In this document: in pieces, positions 49,775 to 52,782 of the stretch | Layout of the letters: each line of letters begins with the position of its first letter | Position numbering within the stretch: the stretch's first letter is position 1 | From: Croceicoccus ponticola | GTDB taxonomy: Bacteria; Pseudomonadota; Alphaproteobacteria; Sphingomonadales; Sphingomonadaceae | DNA: 52,782 nt | Reading direction: 5' to 3' | Assembly: GCF_004004515.1 (NCBI RefSeq) | Contig: NZ_RXOL01000012.1 | Span: 1 to 52,782 of the forward strand | Position numbers and translations under genes: made by a program | Notes under the pieces: generated by a model | Databases searched by the model: none | Told to the model about the DNA's origin: nothing | Seen by the model: only the letters and a program-made list of their open reading frames with translations

Positions 49775-52700
49775 TCAGGCTGCCGCAGCAGCCAGGTGCG
49801 CGGCATCATCCGCGGCATCCGCCAGCATCGGCATTTGGAAGTGCTGCCCTGCAACCCCACTGTTAAGCAGCACCTGCATCGCTTCTGTTCCGACGTGTCC
49901 GTGCTGAGCCGTTTCCGAAACATTGTCAATGATATGGTTCACTATCTTGGATACCTCGTCAGAGCCGGTTACTTCCGTAATCGCGGTCCGCACTGCATCC
50001 AATGCTTGCGTTCCTTTCGCATCGCCCTTTGCGTCTGCGGCCGGTGCGCCAATGTTGAGCAAAGCTGCAAGAACATCGGCTCCGACTTCGGCGCCGCCCA
50101 CCGGCGTCGGTGGCGGTGCGAAATTGGCAGCAGTTTCGGTCGAAGCGCCAAGATCGGCGACATCGTTTGCGGGCGCACCATGGTCGCCACCGAATGCACG
50201 GGCATCGACCGAGTCGTCGTCCGAAAGATGCGCGCTGTCCGATTTCGCGTGCTGCGCTTTATCCGAACCCTCTGCATGAGAGGCCGGGTCGACGTGCGAA
50301 AGGTCGACATCGTGCCTGGTGATCGAGTTCACCGCCGTGGCGAAGCTGAGATCCGTTGGCTCGAAATTAACCATGTGATCGGCAGCAAAAAACGGTGTCG
50401 TGTTGAGCGAGGTCGCTACCAACAGGCCGGGAACTGCCGCGGCGAGCAGAGCCATCTCGGCCTGGCGCAGTTGCGAGTTCTGTTCCGGCTCTCCGGCATA
50501 GTCCTCCGATGTCGCGAACCCGACGTCGGCAAGAACGTGGTCTTCGCCATTCATGACGAAGGTGGCTTCGCCAAAGACCAGCGCATCGCCATAGGCAGCG
50601 ACATAACCCTGCCCATCGGTTTCAACGCCGATTTCGGTAATGCCGAGGGACGAGAGGCTGGCATACTCGCCGTCTTCGAAGACACCGTCACCGTCGTCGA
50701 TCCAGACGGCAAGGCCATTCAGTTCCCCACCCGACAGCGTGCCGTCGCTATCAATATCGTTCGTGGCGGCAAGTGCTTCGAGGTCGGTCACCCCATCGGT
50801 GCCGAAGGCGAAGTTCTCGTAACCGTCGACCTCCATGTTTTCATCGCTGTCGTCGAACAGGATGCCTTCACCTGCGGCGACCCATGCGGTTGCCACCGGA
50901 CCAGCACCGTAATCGTATGTGACGCCCGCCGACATATCGACCAGTTCGATACCATCGCCGTCGAGGTCCAGAACGATCGGCGTAGTCAATGGAACAGGCG
51001 AAACCTGCACATTGGTGGACGTCCCGTTGAGAACATATCCAATGGTGATGTCCTGGTCTGCACCGGCGGCATAAGCCCCGACCGTCGCGATCTTCACGGG
51101 CTCACCCACCCCGACCCCGTCGAGGTTGAGGTAAATGTCCCCGTTATCGTAATACTGGATATAATCGCTCAAATCCGAACCTGCGGGCAGGGACAGGACC
51201 TGGGTGAGGTCGATGATTTCGAGCAACTCGTAATCGGTAATCGTGTCGAAGCTGCCATCGGACAGCGCGTTGTCGTCGATCACGAAAATATCGGAATTCA
51301 AACCCCCAGTTAGCGTATCGTGACCGGCACCGCCGACGAGCACGTCCTGTCCGGCGCCGCCATCCAGGGTGTCGTCGCCGTCACCGCCGTAAAGCGTATC
51401 CCTGCCGCCGCTGCCGTTGAGCGTATCCGCCCCGCCAAGGCCGGCAATGATATTGTCATCGGCATCACCGTTGATCGTCTCGCCCGAGGTGGTACCGACC
51501 ATATTGCCTTGATCGTCCGGCAGGAAAGTCACGCTCAGCGTGCTGGTTACCGAGTCCCCATCGGCGTCACTGCCGATGATATTGGTTTCGAGCGTGAAGG
51601 GTTCGAATGGCTGACCGCCCAGGCTGAATGCACCCAGAGTGAAGGGTTCATCATCGGCACCGTTGAAATCGCCGCTAATTTCGACCCCGGTCATCGGGCC
51701 GTCCGTTTCAACGTAGTAATCCCAGCCTTCCTGGATACCTTGAATGCTGACATCGCCATTGGCGAGGAAGTCGACTGAAATGCCGTTTCCTGAACCATCA
51801 CCGTCAACTAGCGATCTTTCGAACACGAGATTGCCACTCTCATCGAATACCGCGACATAATCGATGTCGGGTGCATCGGCGTCGTTGATGTTGGCTTCGT
51901 AGCTAGCCCTCACCAGGATGCCTGCCGTTGTCGCGTTACCATTGATACGATTGACGGTTTGTTGGAAACTCGTCGTTTCGAAGAACGCGTCGGCATAGAG
52001 GCCGGACAGTTCGGTGTTCAGCAAGCCAAGGTTGATGTCGTCGCCGCCATCGTTGGTTGTATCGACGTTGATCGCAAAATCGATCGTGACGGTCTCACCA
52101 TCGTTGATTGAGTTGCCGCCTGACAAGCCAATGCGGCCCTGCGAGGTGTTGACAGTGCCACCAGGAGTGGGCGTATCGATAATGATGTCTACACTATCGT
52201 CATTGGCGGGGCTTGCATCGTTGACGCCGAGGCCGATGACCAGAGAGTCGCTGTTGCCACCACCGATGGCACCGGTGATGTCGGTTTCCGAAAAACCGAT
52301 GCCGTTAGAGACTTCTGCCTGGAGCACGGTAACGACTGCATTGCCCGAACCGTTCAGCTCGACGGTAAAGATAACCGAAGCGTCCGGATTGTTCGGATCG
52401 TACGTCGAAGGGTCGAAATTCGGATCCGTCGAACCGATCAGCAGCGAAGTTCCATCACCGAACAGCAGGATGGCATCGTTCATGTAGGAGAGCGGATTGC
52501 CGTTTGTGTCCATTGCCGGCACGCCGTCGTTGGCAAGGTCGAAAATCACGTTTCCGAACCCGTCGGTGCCAGTGTTCTCAAGGAAATTGAGATCGACAGT
52601 GACCTCTTCACCCGGTGCATTGATGACGAAAGTGTCGTCGGGCAGGAAATATTTCGGGCCGTCGTCCTCGATGGTGAAGGCGCCCGCGATGTCGAAGCTG

Positions 52701-52782
52701 GCGGTGTCGAAGTCGCCGTCGGCGTCGGTGACGGTGAGCACCACGTCGATGGTCTCACCCTCGGGCAGGGCCAGCGAGACCG
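49775..52782 (-). CDS. large RTX/T1SS adhesin, C-terminal part (cut by window edge)
   Basis: The frame is open to the right edge; 1002 residues are visible. First come repeats of the T1SS-adhesin type (VLTVTDADGDFDTASFDI, then IEDDGP), then a Pro/Asp-rich region with 'STLSVTFLPDDQGN'. Five RTX nonapeptide calcium repeats follow at 51302-51442 (GGADTLNGS to AGHDTLTGG). About 500 further residues contain DxDxDG loops (LDLDGDGIELVD, NDIDSDGTLSGGEL, DDGDGVFEDGEY), a hydrophobic 'MALLAAAVPGLLVATSL' and an Ala/Asp-rich end (DAADDAAHLAAAAA). It is acidic, with hardly any Cys. It is the likely substrate of the ABC/HlyD/TolC system and of the LapG-type protease. Whether it has the N-terminal LapG cleavage/retention module cannot be seen here. 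Confidence 0.92.
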   Translation of the reverse strand, partial: VSLALPEGETIDVVLTVTDADGDFDTASFDIAGAFTIEDDGPKYFLPDDTFVINAPGEEVTVDLNFLENTGTDGFGNVIFDLANDGVPAMDTNGNPLSYMNDAILLFGDGTSLLIGSTDPNFDPSTYDPNNPDASVIFTVELNGSGNAVVTVLQAEVSNGIGFSETDITGAIGGGNSDSLVIGLGVNDASPANDDSVDIIIDTPTPGGTVNTSQGRIGLSGGNSINDGETVTIDFAINVDTTNDGGDDINLGLLNTELSGLYADAFFETTSFQQTVNRINGNATTAGILVRASYEANINDADAPDIDYVAVFDESGNLVFERSLVDGDGSGNGISVDFLANGDVSIQGIQEGWDYYVETDGPMTGVEISGDFNGADDEPFTLGAFSLGGQPFEPFTLETNIIGSDADGDSVTSTLSVTFLPDDQGNMVGTTSGETINGDADDNIIAGLGGADTLNGSGGRDTLYGGDGDDTLDGGAGQDVLVGGAGHDTLTGGLNSDIFVIDDNALSDGSFDTITDYELLEIIDLTQVLSLPAGSDLSDYIQYYDNGDIYLNLDGVGVGEPVKIATVGAYAAGADQDITIGYVLNGTSTNVQVSPVPLTTPIVLDLDGDGIELVDMSAGVTYDYGAGPVATAWVAAGEGILFDDSDENMEVDGYENFAFGTDGVTDLEALAATNDIDSDGTLSGGELNGLAVWIDDGDGVFEDGEYASLSSLGITEIGVETDGQGYVAAYGDALVFGEATFVMNGEDHVLADVGFATSEDYAGEPEQNSQLRQAEMALLAAAVPGLLVATSLNTTPFFAADHMVNFEPTDLSFATAVNSITRHDVDLSHVDPASHAEGSDKAQHAKSDSAHLSDDDSVDARAFGGDHGAPANDVADLGASTETAANFAPPPTPVGGAEVGADVLAALLNIGAPAADAKGDAKGTQALDAVRTAITEVTGSDEVSKIVNHIIDNVSETAQHGHVGTEAMQVLLNSGVAGQHFQMPMLADAADDAAHLAAAAA
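51302..51442 (-). repeat. RTX calcium-binding nonapeptide repeats
   Basis: Five consecutive nine-residue units (GGADTLNGS, GGRDTLYGG, DGDDTLDGG, AGQDVLVGG, AGHDTLTGG) following the GGxGxDxLx rule. They bind Ca2+ after secretion and drive folding of the exported protein. Confidence 0.93.

Noticed and set aside
48827-51313. An 828-codon rightward frame across TolC, OmpA and RTX genes
   Set aside because: It runs antisense to three well-supported genes and crosses their boundaries, with no recognisable domain.
1-52782. CRISPR arrays, insertion sequences, rRNA genes and replication origins
   Set aside because: No repeat-spacer pattern, transposase frame, rRNA signature or DnaA-box cluster was seen.

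Overview
The window looks like a chromosomal segment of a sphingomonad-type alphaproteobacterium (Novosphingobium/Sphingobium-like). This is inferred from high GC content, the family mix (several Rieske oxygenase alpha subunits, SDRs, PQQ dehydrogenases, large TonB-dependent receptors, NTF2/SnoaL-like proteins) and densely overlapping operons. No rRNA or taxonomic marker is present to prove it.

Bases 1-37.6 kb form an accessory catabolic region. A leftward operon (5958 to <1) encodes an SDR, a Rieske oxygenase, the E1alpha/E1beta/E2 subunits of an acetoin/pyruvate-type 2-oxoacid dehydrogenase complex and an acyl-CoA dehydrogenase. Just upstream is an acyl-CoA ligase, divergent from a TetR regulator that precedes two SDRs and an epoxide-hydrolase-like enzyme. 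Two tandem Rieske paralogues read leftward, divergent from a VOC protein. A seven-gene leftward operon (22081 to 15225) encodes an ABM protein, a cupin, an M24 metallohydrolase-like protein, a second E1alpha/E1beta pair, a free-standing lipoyl domain and a membrane quinoprotein glucose-type dehydrogenase. Next come a TPR/2OG-Fe(II) protein, two TonB receptors, a second TetR regulator, a quinohemoprotein alcohol dehydrogenase with a fourth Rieske oxygenase, and a rightward run of three NTF2-like and two ABM proteins. A GNAT enzyme and a prolyl-hydroxylase-like 2OG oxygenase close the region. A plausible reading is uptake of a hydrophobic compound through TonB receptors, oxidation by Rieske and PQQ enzymes, CoA activation, and beta-oxidation or 2-oxoacid-dehydrogenase-type cleavage. 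The substrate cannot be read from the sequence. An 18-bp palindrome (ACAATCATGnATG..TGT) with near-identical flanks lies in front of both TetR genes. Partial copies lie in front of several other transcription units, so the region may be one regulon.

Bases 37.9-41.8 kb look like core genome: tRNA-Gly(CCC), a PilZ-domain frame with a problematic start, an alpha/beta hydrolase, two overlapping cysteine desulfurase genes and a [2Fe-2S] ferredoxin.

Bases 42-52.8 kb form a type I secretion/adhesin locus. It contains a LapG-type periplasmic cysteine protease (rightward) and, leftward, a large RTX protein (cut by the right edge), an OmpA-like protein, a TolC-like outer membrane protein, a LapB-type ABC transporter, a SleB-type cell wall hydrolase and an HlyD-type adaptor. 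The last three genes overlap and so are probably translationally coupled.
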